Assembly: GCA_039000515.1 (NCBI GenBank)
Contig: JBCFYV010000001.1
Span: 14,485,928 to 14,549,927, forward strand
Source: Timema cristinae
Taxonomy: Eukaryota; Arthropoda; Insecta; Phasmatodea; Timematidae
Reading direction: 5' to 3'
Length of the DNA stretch: 64,000 nt
Below are positions 48,501 through 59,575 of the stretch, one piece after another. Position numbers and translations under genes: made by a program. How positions within the stretch are numbered: position 1 is the stretch's first letter; each line of letters opens with the position of its first letter. The notes under the pieces are model-generated. The model made no database searches and was not told the DNA's origin. It saw nothing but the letters and a program-made list of their open reading frames with translations.

Positions 48501-50105
48501 TGGACGTGTTAACACTAGGATAACACCAGCAAACAGAGGGACGTGTGTTAACATAGGATAACACAGCAAACAGAGTGGACGTGTGTTAAACACTAGCGAT
48601 AACACCAGCAAACAGAGTGGACGTGTGTTAACACTAGCGATAACACAGCAAACAGAGTGGACGTGTGTTAACATAGGATAACACCAGCAAACAGGGACGT
48701 GTTTAACACTAGAGTAACACACAAACAGAGTGGACGTGTGTTAACACTAGGATAACACCAGCAAACAGAGTGGACGTGTGTTAACCACTAGGATAACACC
48801 AGCAAACAGAGTGGACGTGTGTTAACATAGCGATAACACAGCAAACAAGGACGTGTGTTAAACTAGGTTAACACCAGCAAACAGAGTGGACGTGTGTTAA
48901 CCACTAGGATAACACCAGCAAACAGAGTGGACGTGTGTTAACACTAGCATAACACAGCAAACAAGTGGAGTGTGTTAACCATAGGATAACACCAGCAAAC
49001 AGAGGGACGTGTGTTAAACAAGATAACACCACAAACAGAGGGACGTGTGTTAACCACTAGGATAACACCAGCAAACAGAGGGGACGTGTGTTAACCACTA
49101 GAGATAACACCAGCAAACAGAGTGGACGTGTGTTAACCACTAGAGATAACACCAGCAAACAGAGGGGACGTGTGTTAACCACTAGAGATAACACCAGCAA
49201 ACACAGGGGACGTGTGTTAACCACTAGCGATAACACCAGCAAACAGAGTGGACGTGTGTTAACCACTAGCGATAACACCAGCAAACAGAGTGGACGTGTG
49301 TTAACCACTAGTGATAACACCAGCAAGCAGAGTGGACGTGTGTTAACCACTAGCGATAACACCAGCAAACAGAGTGGACGTGTGTTAACCACTAGCGATA
49401 ACACCAGCAAACAGAGTGGACGTGTGTTAACCACTAGAGATAACACCAGCAAACAGAGTGGACGTGTGTTAACCACTAGAGATAACACCAGCAAACAGAG
49501 TGGACGTGTGTTAACCACTAGCGATAACACCAACAAACAGAGTGGACGTGTGTTAACCACTAGCGATAACACCAGCAAACAGAGTGGACGTGTGTTAACC
49601 ACTAGCGATAACACCAGCAAACAGAGTGGACGTGTGTTAACCACTAGAGATAACACCAGCAAACAGAGGGGACGTGTGTTAACCACTAGAGATAACACCA
49701 GCAAACACAGGGGACGTGTGTTAACCACTAGAGATAACACCAGCAAACAGAGGGGACGTGTGTTAACCACTAGCGATAACACCAGCAAACAGAGTGGACG
49801 TGTGTTAACCACTAGCGATAACACCAGCAAACAGAGTGGACGTGTGTTAACCACTAGCGATAACACCAGCAAACAGAGGGGACGTGTGTTAAACACTAGA
49901 GATAACACCAGCAAACAGAGTGGACGTGTGTTAAACAATAGTGATAACACCAGCCAACAGAAGGGACGTGTGTTAAACACTAGCGATAACACCAGCAAAG
50001 AGTGGACGTGTGTTAACCACTAGCGATAACACCAGCAAACACAGGGGACGTGTGTTAACCACTAGCGATAACACCAGCAAACACAGGGACGTGTGTTAAC
50101 CACTC
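45575..50105. repeat. Giant minisatellite, 42-bp unit, about 108 copies
   Basis: The unit is gataacaccagcaaacagag followed by tggacgtgtgttaaccacta and gc. As 42 bp is 14 codons, both strands are open where the array is intact: DNTSKQSGRVLTTS on plus (49088-50023) and NTRPLCLLVLSLVV on minus (49998-49057). The segment from about 45840 to 49060 is full of one- to few-base losses (ggacgtg/gacgtg, accactagg), whereas 49060-50100 is nearly perfect. I treat the open frames as by-products. GTTAAC in each unit is a perfect palindrome. Confidence 0.98.
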
Positions 50106-50239
50106 ACGCACTTAAAGAGTTGGAGATGAACTTGTCACTCCAACTCAACATCCACTATTTATATTTGTGATATTTAACTATTAAAGTTGTCTTTAATTTA
50201 AATCAAACCCAGCCTAATCGTTGGCAGGGAACGTGGGGA

Positions 50240-50400
50240 CTACTTGTTGCCCGAACACAATATATTTCTGAGATATAAACTGAGGCACGTGAATCCAGGG
50301 AAATCAGGCCATACACTAACCCAGTCAGGATCCGAACCAGGGACGCAGGGATTAATTCGACCGCGGGCCGTTAGACCCTTCACATCCGTTGTTTCATCTA
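50240..50400 (-). mobile_element. SINE-like fragment, tRNA head
   Basis: On the minus strand ccctggttcggatcctgact contains a B-box-like core in a tRNA-like context. The body differs from the main SINE family. No target duplication was seen. The flank 50106-50240 is AT-rich and unassigned. Confidence 0.4.
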
Positions 50401-50546
50401 CATCGACCCATATGAAGGAGTTTCCTATATATTTTTTTATGCTTTTTAATAGTTTTTTTTCATAGCAGATCTGCAGATAAGTGTGAATGTTCAGGAATTG
50501 GGTATTTTCTCAAGAAGGATCAGAATTCCGCTACTTGGACCTCAGG

Positions 50547-50783
50547 TCATGGGATGTTCACAGCGACCATATCACTTGACAAGTCCTTACATAATTCGTT
50601 TATTGAACTGAAAGGATACTGCATCTGTGTAAATTGCTCTAGCTTTTTCGAAAAACTCAGTTGTTTATATTTCGCTTGCAAGCTTAACATATCACCGTTA
50701 GTTGGGCAGGAGTCGTCGATCGCAGCCCATGTTTTAAACTTGGTAACCAGAGTTTGTAAAATTATTAGAAAAATCCATGCCAA
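50547..50783 (-). CDS. Unrecognised open segment, possible C-terminal fragment
   Basis: A 78-codon minus frame contains TWAAIDDSCPTNGDMLSLQA and ends with INELCKDLSSDMVAVNIP and a TGA. Composition is protein-like rather than repetitive, and the stop could be a genuine C-terminus. I recognise no family; it may be a transposon relic. The plus strand of the same DNA is also open and runs into the 57-bp array, so coding status is uncertain. Confidence 0.25.
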   Translation of the reverse strand: MAWIFLIILQTLVTKFKTWAAIDDSCPTNGDMLSLQAKYKQLSFSKKLEQFTQMQYPFSSINELCKDLSSDMVAVNIP

Positions 50784-50869
50784 GGCTTGTTGTGAGAAGA
50801 TTGGAGTGTTGGAGGAAGAACTTATAGGTCTACTTGGTGGAATAACCCTCGACTACCTGAGCTGGATAT

Positions 50870-51426
50870 TACCCTGGCACTGTGGCACATTACTTCAGGC
50901 TGTAGTAATCAACCTGAGCTGGATTTTACCCTGGCACTGTGGCACATTACTTCAGGCTGTAGTAATCAACCTGAGCTGGATTTTACCCTGGCACTGTGGC
51001 ACATTACTTCAGGCTGTAGTAATCAACCTGAGCTGGATTTTACCCTGGCACTGTGGCACATTACTTCAGGCTGTAGTAATCAACCTGAGCTGGATTTTTA
51101 CCCTGGCACTGTGGCACATTACTTCAGGCTGTAGTAATCAACCTGAGCTGGATTTTACCCTGGCACTGTGGCACATTACTTCAGGCTGTAGTAATCAACC
51201 TGAGCTGGATTTTACCCTGGCACTGTGGCACATTACTTCAGCCTGTAGTAATCAACCTGAGCTGGATTTTACCCTGGCACTGTGGCACATTACTTCAGGC
51301 TGTAGTAATCAACCTGAGCTGGATTTTACCCTGGCACTGTGGCACATTACTTCAGGCTGTAGTAATCAACCTGAGCTGGATTTTACCCTGGCACTGTGGC
51401 ACATTACTTCAGGCTGTAGTAATCAA
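50870..51426. repeat. Minisatellite, 57-bp unit, about ten nearly identical copies
   Basis: The unit is ctgagctggattttaccctg followed by gcactgtggcacattacttc and aggctgtagtaatcaac. Copies are almost identical, suggesting recent expansion. Frames are open on plus (19 codons per unit). One extra T near 51097 moves the frame from LSWILPWHCGTLLQAVVIN to PELDFTLALWHITSGCSNQ without creating a stop, a sign that openness is incidental. Confidence 0.97.
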
Positions 51427-51711
51427 CCAAACGATGTTTAGAAACGCAACATTTTGCAATCATTACGTAATTTTAAAATAACGTAAAAATGTGTCAAATG
51501 AAAATCAAATATAATAACTCTAATAAGGCGATTCATTACATTTTCCGAGCATCTAAATGGCTATGTATTGACTAATAAATCTCAGTCAGCTCTAATTGTG
51601 AGTCAAAGGAATCTGTGGTAATAGGGCAAGTTACTGCTACGAGTCATAAGTACCGGGGTGTGGTCTAATAGAGAACCACAGCTGGTTAATGTAATCCTGG
51701 CTGACTGTTAC

Positions 51712-51837
51712 CTGCAGGTTAATGTAGTCCTGGCTGGACCATGAACTATCAGGATCAAAGCTTGGTAATTGCTGAAGGTCTTGTAATGAGAGCTCTCCGT
51801 CAAGGTCACAGCAAGAATTGCTCATAGGGTCATATGC
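51712..51837 (-). CDS. Candidate exon (126 bp) with consensus splice sites
   Basis: The minus strand reads attgtcctccag|GCATATG at the acceptor and AACCTGCAG|GTAACAG at the donor. Only one of three frames is open: AYDPMSNSCCDLDGELSLQD continuing to SWSSQDYINLQ, exactly 42 codons (phase 0 to 0). It contains a CC pair and acidic residues, consistent with a secreted protein, but matches no domain I know. Phase 0 entry fits the candidate at 55127-55187 and phase 0 exit fits the EGF-like candidate at 44064-44187. Downstream of the donor a partial tandem copy (agccaggattacattaacc) repeats the exon end. Confidence 0.5.
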
Positions 51838-51901
51838 CTGGAGGACAATACAACCCGGCAAGGTGAACACAGGTGGAAGTTTAACATGGTCTATTTAATA
51901 T

Positions 51902-52135
51902 CCAGTGCGGGGATTGAAGACCTACTACTCTCGCAGTAGACTAGACTTTCTATTATGGGGAGATCAGAGTTCGAATCTCAGTCGGGTACACTGAGGGTGG
52001 TTTTTGCTAATGGGTTTTCCACGCAAACGTAGGTACAATTCCTCTAAATTCAACCTTCTTCATCCTTAGCACATTAGCTTAATTGACACATGTGCGAATA
52101 ATCCGAACAGGAAGTTGTACGTGGTGGAAATAAAA
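51902..52135 (+). mobile_element. SINE copy, near full length
   Basis: B box (gagttcgaatctcagtcggg), then acactgagggtggtttttgc, ttcctctaaattcaacc, cacattagcttaattg and the tail gaacaggaagttgtacgtgg. It lies just upstream (on the minus-strand gene model) of the candidate exon at 51712-51837, that is, within an intron. Confidence 0.82.
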
Positions 52136-52444
52136 CACATGTATTGTACACCAGAATCTACTCTCCTTCACACTTCACATATCCCGCAACAAAACTCCTG
52201 TTTCCGTTTTGTTCTCAGTGCTTGTCATCAGCAGGAGTGCCTCAGGGTGCTCTTAGGGGTGGGGGACAATCATATTAACCAGGAGTCATACAATGGACGT
52301 TACTATAGAGTGATTACCCAGTCTGTACGCAATCCGGGCCCTACTTGGGTTCCAAACTACTTTATAACTCATTATTAGTAATGAGAAGAGTCGGAGGTTA
52401 TTGGAACCTTCTAAAGAGTGGAGGGGGACGTGTTTGTTTGTCTA
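52136..52444. other. Unique island, open on plus
   Basis: A strong pyrimidine tract and acceptor (ccgttttgttctcag, ending 52219) precede an open plus stretch to 52378 (CHQQECLRVLLGVGDNHI). As the better exon candidates are on the other strand, this is recorded without a gene call. Confidence 0.3.
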
Positions 52445-53842
52445 GAGCTGAGCCTAGGTTTGATATGGCAAGAATTTACTGTCTGGATTGTTAATATCAC
52501 AGGAACTGAACCTAGGTTTGATATGGCGAGCATTTACTGCCTGGACTGTTAATATCGTACAGGAACTGAGCCTAGGTTTGATATGGCGAGCATTTACTGT
52601 CTGGACTGTTAATATCACACAGGAACTGAACCTAGGTTTGATATTGTGAGCATTTACTGTCTAGACTGTTAATATCGCACAGGAACTGAACCTAGGTTTG
52701 ATATGGCGAGCATTTACTGCCTGGACTGTTAATATTGCACAGGAACTGAACCTAGGTTTGATATGGCGAGCATTTACTGTCTGGATTGTTAATTTCGTAC
52801 AGGAACTGAACCTAGGTTTGATATGGCGAGCATTTACTGTCTGGACTGTTAATATCGTACAGGAACTGAGCCTAGGTTTGATATGGCGAGCATTTACTGC
52901 CTGGACTGTTAATATCACACAGGAACTGAGCCTAGGTTTGATATAGCGAGCATTTACTGCCCGGACTGTTAATATCGCACAGGAACTGAACCTAGGTTTG
53001 ATATAACGAGCATTTACTGTCTGGATTGTTAATATCGTACAGGAACTGAGCCTAGGTTTGATATGGCGAGCATTTACTGCCTGGACTGTTAATATCACAC
53101 AGGAACTGAACCTAGGTTTGATATAGCGAGCATTTACTGCCCAGACTGTTAATATCACACAGGAACTGAACCTAGTTTGATATGGCGAGCATTTACTGTC
53201 TGGATTGTTAATATCGCACAGGAACTGAGCCTAGGTTTGATATGGCGAGCATTTACTGTCTGGACTGTTAATATCACACAGGAACTGAACCTAGGTTTGA
53301 TATTGTGAGCATTTACTGTCTAGACTGTTAATATCGCACAGGAACTGAACCTAGGTTTGATATGGCGAGCATTTACTGCCTGGACTGTTAATATTGCACA
53401 GGAACTGAACCTAGGTTTGATATGGCGAGCATTTACTGTCTGTATTGTTAATATCGTACAGGAACTGAGCCTAGGTTTGATATGGAGCATTTACTGCCTG
53501 GACTGTTAATATCACACAGGAACTGAACCTAGGTTTGATATAGCGAGCATTTACTGCCCGGACTGTTAATATCACACAGGAACTGAACCTAGGTTTGATA
53601 TGGCGAGCATTTACTGTCTGGACTGTTAATATCACAGGAACTGAACCTAGGTTTGATATTGCGATCATTTACTGTCTGTATTGTTAATATCGCACAGGAA
53701 CTGAACCTAGGTTTGATATGGCGAGCATTTACTGCCTGGACTGTTAATATCACACAAGAACTGAACCTAGGTTTGATATAGCGAGCATTTACTGCCTGGA
53801 CTGTTAATATCGCACAGGAACTGAACCTAGGTTTGATATGCG
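52445..53842. repeat. Minisatellite, 60-bp unit, about 23 copies, with 11-unit duplication
   Basis: The unit is aggaactgaacctaggtttg followed by atatggcgagcatttactgc and ctggactgttaatatcgcac. A distinctive variant (ttgatattgtgagc with gtctagactg) occurs at 52641 and again 660 bp on, and the neighbours match in order, so about 11 units were duplicated as a block. The minus strand is open for up to 165 codons (20-residue repeats), taken as a by-product. Confidence 0.97.
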
Positions 53843-54255
53843 AAGGGGAAATCACCTGTTAATGTAATAATTTACTAACCTTGTTGTGAACTACTAATAA
53901 CTTCTATCTGACTTTCTCCTCACACATCACCAATCCTGCCTGCTACCAGGTGTGGCGTGAAACCAACACCGTGAACCTCACATCACCAATTCAATAGTTA
54001 GTTTGGCTGACGTGCGCTCACAGGGGGAAGTGGGGCTCGGGTTACAGCTGCATGTTTGATGCTCTGTCACTTCTCTGATTGATGTGTTGTCTGTCTGTCC
54101 GTCCGTCTACCATTGTCACACGGTCAATACCCGACTCTTTTCCCCACGGACCAATCATTGAAGAGTATAGTAGTGGCAGGGTCAACAGTTTAAGGGACCT
54201 ACTTCCATTTTGTAGATTGGACCACAGCAAAGGGTTGTTTTTTTCAGGAAGTGTG
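53843..54255. other. Unique island with weak exon-like readings
   Basis: GC-richer than the average island. Open stretches exist on both strands (54079-54321 plus; 54299-54042 minus), and a pyrimidine-rich AG precedes 53950 on plus. No domain is recognised and the readings conflict. Confidence 0.35.
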
Positions 54256-54930
54256 CCACGTGTGACGTCACAATGCATGGTACCCAAGTGTGACGTCACA
54301 ATTTATGGTACCCACGTGTGACGTCACAATGCATGGCACCCACGTGTGATGCCACAATATATGATAGCCACGTGTGACGTCACAATGCATGGTGCCCACG
54401 TGTGATGCCACAATATATGATAGCCACGTGTGACGTCATAATGCATGGTACCCACGTGTGACGTCACGATATATGATAGCCACGTGTGAAGTCACAATGC
54501 ATGGCACCCACGTGTGATGCCACAATATATGATAGCCACTTGTGACGTCACAATGCATGGCACCCACGTGTGCCGTCACAATGCATGGTGCCCACGTGCG
54601 ATGCCACAATATATGATAGCCACGTGTGACGTCATAATTCATGGTACCCACGTGTGACGTCACGATATATGATAGCCACGTGTGAAGTCACAATGCATGG
54701 CACCCACGTGTGATGCCACAATATATGATAGCCACTTGTGACGTCACAATGCATGGCACCCACGTGTGATGCCACAATATATGATAGCCACGTGTGACGT
54801 CATAATGCATGGTGCCCACGTGTGATGCCACAATATATGATAGCCACGTGTGACGTCATAATGAATGGTACCCGCGTGTGACGTCACAATATATGATAGC
54901 CACGTGTGACGTCACAATGTATGGTAGTGA
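54256..54930. repeat. Minisatellite, 28-29-bp unit, made of palindromic transcription-factor-like sites
   Basis: The main unit is cacgtgtgacgtcacaatgc plus atggtaccc. It contains CACGTG (E-box), TGACGTCA (perfect CRE), ATGCAT and GGTACC, all palindromes. It alternates with a decayed form (tgatgccacaatatatgata) in which CpG is lost. About 23 units. Whether any factor binds here is unknown. Confidence 0.95.
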
Positions 54931-55126
54931 CGTATGTACTCCTACCAGAACCAAGGTGAAACCATCCGTTTTTGTTAATTTTTTGTCTAATATAATAATG
55001 GTGAGAGGATTAGGAAAAGCGAATTTGGAAATATGTTCCCAAGTTTGCGTAAAAAAAGGTTGAAAACAAAAAAAATGCCTTTATTCTACCATGCGTATGA
55101 TATTTATACCCTGATCTTCCAATCAC

Positions 55127-55187
55127 CTGCAAACCAGACAAGACGAGACTGCTCCCTTGGACAGTGAAGTTATCGTCTTTAAATAGC
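55127..55187 (-). CDS. Candidate exon (61 bp)
   Basis: On the minus strand gttttgcaaactacag|G opens and TTTGCAG|GTGATT closes the block, both good consensus matches. With one leading base it reads LFKDDNFTVQGSSLVLSGLQ and leaves in phase 0, fitting the next candidate (51712-51837). The same frame is open upstream (QQCFANYR), so the acceptor could be further 5'. The entry phase does not fit the preceding candidate (55471-55598), so a missed exon, another acceptor or a sequence error is implied. Confidence 0.38.
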
Positions 55188-55470
55188 CTGTAGTTTGCAA
55201 AACATTGTTGTTTTAGATTCAAGCCTACATCTTAGCACGGGCCAATCAAGAAAGTCAACTAGTCAGCTTGTAAGTTGTAGACCAACTAATCAATTGTTGA
55301 GGCAAGATACTTGGGTAATACTGGTGTAAGGAAATTATCCATTTATTTAGTTTATCATTTTGAATCTTGAACTATTGGCTACTTGTGGATAGATCTATGT
55401 ATTAATATATGATAAAATGGTTTAGTGTATACATGGAAGGATTGACACATAGAATGAAGCGATGTCTTAC

Positions 55471-55598
55471 AAAGTCCGAAACGTGGTCAGAACATGTCGG
55501 CACGGAAATACAACTCTCAGCGGTAGAAAAGTAGTGCTTGTCTGGACAATCCACTGTTCCAGAGCCAGCAATGGATCTGAATCCAATCCTCAGATCTC
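55471..55598 (-). CDS. Candidate exon (128 bp), cysteine-rich extracellular type
   Basis: The minus strand has a near-ideal acceptor (ccatttgtttctcag|GA) and donor (GGACTTT|GTAAGA). Only the frame with two leading bases is open: DLRIGFRSIAGSGTVDCPDK then HYFSTAESCISVPTCSDHVS and DF. The CPDKHYF...ESC...PTC spacing resembles cysteine-rich repeats of secreted or receptor ectodomains. Entry with two bases fits the one-base overhang of 60778-60895, creating a glycine codon at the junction. No specific family is recognised. This is one of the two best exon candidates. Confidence 0.55.
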
Positions 55599-55734
55599 CT
55601 GAGAAACAAATGGTGGCGTGGTACAACTACTGGACATAGCATATTGACACCTACACCTATCGTTATAGCAGACATAAGTTGTATTCACACTATTTTGTCC
55701 ACGAAACCCCAAATATGATTTCTCTTCAACTTTG

Positions 55735-55890
55735 TACCTCCAAAGTTGGTGCCTAGTACAAATTGTACCCCTAAAGTTGATGCCTAATACAAGATGTAGA
55801 CCTACCCCCACAGTTGGTGCCTAGTAGGCCTACTAATTGTGCACCCAAAGTTGGTGCCTAGTACTAATTGTACCCTAAAGTTGGTGCTTG
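55735..55890. repeat. Short tandem repeat, about 34 bp, five diverged copies
   Basis: Copies of ccaaagttggtgcctagtac plus aaattgtaccccta, with variants. It lies about 140 bp upstream of the candidate exon 55471-55598 (minus strand), thus at an intron end. Confidence 0.88.
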
Positions 55891-56039
55891 ACATAAGTTT
55901 TTACATATTCTGTAATCTAACTTACTTCGTCTATGGCATTAGGAACTCGAATGTTAATTGCCGCACTTACAAAACTACGTCACCTATCTCTATTGTGAGC
56001 TAGTTCTATCCAATCTATCTTATTACACCCTATCTATCT

Positions 56040-58690
56040 CAGGCCTATCCAAATGTTACCTTCCCATCTGCGTCTGGTCTTCCCATGGTCTCTTCTCATT
56101 GGGTTTGCCATTGAATACCTTGAACACAGTTCTAGATACTCCCATTCACGCTGCATGACCTGCCCACCGTAACCTGCAAGATTTTACTACCCTAACACTG
56201 TCTTGTGATGAGTACATGGTATGCAGCCCATCATTATGTAGCCTCCTCCACTCCCCACTGTCTTCATCCATATTTGGACAAAATATCTTCCTTCCTAGGC
56301 ACCTTGTTTTCGAAAACCCTTAATTTCTTTTCGTCGTTTAAGGTAAGAGGCCATGTTTCGCACCCATAGAGACAAACCGCTAAAATTATGGCTTTGTATA
56401 TACTTAGTTTTACATTTCTTGACAGCAGGCAAGACGCCAACAACTTAATGACCGAGTAATACCATTGTTATTGCTTGTTAAAATTGTTCCTAAATATTTG
56501 AATTCATTAACCCTATCAAATTGTATGTTGTTTGCTATAATATCTAAAATCGTTCTCAATCTGGTTCTCTGTGTTATCATATACTTAGTCTTTTCAGCAT
56601 TCACTTATAGCCCTATTCCCTTACTATTAACTAACGAAGCTTGATCCTCTGCATACCCTAATAGCTGAATTGTACCGTTTCATGTCAAACCTTCCCTACT
56701 CTCTTGTATTACCCCAAGGTTAAATTAGAGAGTAATGGGGAGAGTGCATCTCCTTGTTTCAATCCATTAAATATTTGGAAAGCATCTGATTGGTGAGGTC
56801 CAACCCATACCCTGCCACGCAAATTTCTCAAACATACCTTAATTAGCTTGACCAGTTTTTTGGGTATTCCAAACGTAACTAAAATGTCGTTATAATTTTT
56901 TCCTTTTAACTGGATCATAGGCCTTTTTTAAATCCATGTGTATTTGATGTACCGTCATGTTGAATTCCTATTTTTTTCTAATATCTGCCGAATAGTAAAA
57001 ATCTGATTCGTTGTTGATCTATTTCGTTGAAATCCACACTGAAGCTCACCAATCATTTCCTCTGCGTATGACGTCAATCTCATTAAAGCTATGTTTGTTT
57101 CAAATTTTGTAATATATTTGTAGCAGTGAGATACCTCTATAGTTATTACAATCTGTTTTATCTCCCTTTTTGAAAATGGGTATTATTATACTTTCCTTCC
57201 ATTCTTGTGGCAATACATTATGTTTCCAAATGGAACATAAAAGTTTATGCATTTCTATTTCTAAAATTTCACCCCCTACCTTTATTAATTCTGATTGTAT
57301 TGACCTATACCTGAAGGTTTAATATACCTCGATTTCTTAATAGCTTCTTTTACTTCACTAATACTTGGCTCTGAGACTAGTGGCTCAGCAGTATGGGTTT
57401 CGATAGCCTCACCTAAATCGGATCCTTCGTGAACATCCATAATTTGACTGAAGAAGTCGTTCCATCCACTCAAAACATCGCACGTATCTGCCGTCAGACT
57501 ACCTTTCTTATCTTTAACTAAATTGGCCCCAGCCTGATAACTTTTCCTTTATCAGTTAATACCTATATAAAGTTCCCTGATATTCTTATGCTCGTTATTT
57601 GGTTCCATTACGATAACTTTACATTTTAAATACTCTCTCTTTTTGTTTTTAAATGTGGCACTGGCTTCCTGTTTTGCAATGTTAAATGTGTTTGAATTCA
57701 ATTCACTAGAACTTTCTAACCATTGTAAGTTTGCTTCCCTGCTTTCCTCTACATTCGATGTCAAGCCGTGGCTTCTTCGTTCTCTTTTTACAGAGACCTA
57801 CACTACACTTAGCTACATCTCCAATATTATGCCTGATACTTTCCCACTGTTTCTCTGGATGCGTGTTTTCCTCACTTTCCTGGGAGCATTCCAAGGCAGC
57901 ATACTTATGTGAAATTTCAATTTGATATGTATTCCTACACTCTCCATCTGACAGTTTCTCTACATCGTATCTATCTAACTTGCTCGCCTGATTTTCCTTT
58001 TTTGTTACTGACAGACGCATTCTAAGTTTAGCAACTACCGAATAATGGTCTGAATCGCAATCTGCACCCCTGTGTGACCTGACATCCAGTAAGCTTGTAT
58101 GACGTCTTTTATCAATCAGCAAGTGATCTACCTGATTGTGTGTCTAAGTACGTCTATGAATATCCTTATGCTTGAAGCAAGTAGGCCTACTTTTCACAGT
58201 AAGGTTCTTTGATGTGGCGAAATTTACCACTCTTATTTCATTTTCATCACAGATTTTTCATCATAAGATTTATTTTCCTATTGTAGGTCTAAATAATTCT
58301 TCCTTCCCTATCTTTGCAATAAAGTCACCTGTCACAATGTTCATGTGATAGGTCGAGAACTGGTCATACAGGTGTTCTACTGTAGGAAAGACACATTGAC
58401 GATGACTGTATTATGCAACCTCCCAGCTACCACCATACTTGATATCCTATCTTTAATGAATTTTATGTCCTTGACTGCTGACATACTCCTTCTGTGGATT
58501 AGAAAATCTGTGCGCGAAGAAAGAAACGTATTAACCTGATTATACCCTACCATCTCCTGACCACCCAACCACTTGTGTAGGCAGTTTATCTAAGCCAATC
58601 CTGCTTACTTCATCTATAGTTGATTATAGCACCCCTAGCCTATATAAGCTCCCAGCATTCTGCGTCCCAATCATAATCTCTTTCCTAGCT
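56040..58690 (-). pseudogene. RTE-like non-LTR retrotransposon ORF2, decayed
   Basis: On the minus strand the endonuclease starts near 58690 (IGTQNAGSLYRLG), then DFLIHRRSMSAVKDIKFIKD and VAGRLHNTVIVNV (58500-58380), and IDKRRHTSLLDVRSHRGADC with DSDHYSVVAKLR (58120-58010). The reverse transcriptase follows: ISEVKEAIKKS and KPSG (57390-57310), FGIPKKLVKLIKVCL and GLKQGDALSPLL (56870-56730). Next is LLGYAEDQ (near 56670), where the usual YADD box has become YAED. EKTKYMITQR and VNEFKYLGTILTSNN follow, and the tail has YGCETWPL, RLRWAGH and GKPNGKRPWE (to about 56060). Such endonuclease blocks resemble those annotated as craniofacial-development-protein-2-like, of RTE origin. Many stops and frameshifts make it inactive. 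Confidence 0.82.
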
Positions 58691-59575
58691 TTTCTATTCC
58701 ATGCCTTTCCCAGAGTAGTCTCCGCCCGGAGATCCGAATGGGGGAGTATTTTATTCCAAGGACAGCCATGGCATAATTTTTAGTGTTTCTTGATTGAATG
58801 TTTTTACGATGAGAGTTTATCACGCCCACGCCCAACACCCAAAATGGAGGACCACCCCTATTGGCTGTCCGTGACTGCTTATTCAATATATTTGCCGCTA
58901 CCCTTCATATCTGAAGGCCGTATCCTCTGTCCGCAACCTGAGAACTACATCTAAAATAAATAAGTTACAATAAACTACATCCAAAATAATATATTAAATA
59001 ATAAGGTTTAAAGATAAAATATTTATTTATAGACTTTAGGCTTGTATATATATTAATATTACGTATTTAAACCAAATTTGTTTTCGCATACCCCCCCCCC
59101 CCCCCCCCCCCAGGGGACATTGTAATGATACTGTTTTGGGCCCCCTCTTACTTATATGAAAATCATGGATGAAATATTATTTTTTATCTTTTAAACTAAA
59201 GAATTGTATGTAATTTTTTTCTTTTAATACTTCATCCATGGCAAAAATTGAACGATTTAATTTCAGTACAAGATTCTACATCCAAATTATATGGTTTTAT
59301 TATTAATATTATTTTAGTTGATAATAATTTATTTCAATATGTTTATTATATCTTATAAGGCATTTTCAGAAGTAAATTCAAATATACTACGTTTAAAAAC
59401 TTATTTCGTTCTATTTAAAATCTGGTGATGAGTTGGCTACAATTTACCCAATAGGAAGTTAGCCTACTCAACACTAGGCTACTAAGAGTTCTCCTATTGG
59501 TTGGTTTTAACACTGAAGACAAGGGATCCAAGAAGCAAGGGGTATCCATATATAAGGGGCTGGAGCAGCTTGTTC
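58691..59575. other. LINE 5' flank, AT-rich island and a 22-C homopolymer
   Basis: 58691-58920 may be the 5' non-coding part of the RTE-like element (a short minus frame is open). Then AT-rich DNA with a run of 22 C at 59091-59112, an unusual homopolymer that is a likely place for length error. No gene is seen. Confidence 0.6.

Noticed and set aside
49057..50023. Two opposite open frames above 310 codons in the 42-bp array as genes
   Set aside because: They are exact translations of a tandem unit of 14 codons, open on both strands at once, without start context, signal peptide or non-repeat domain.
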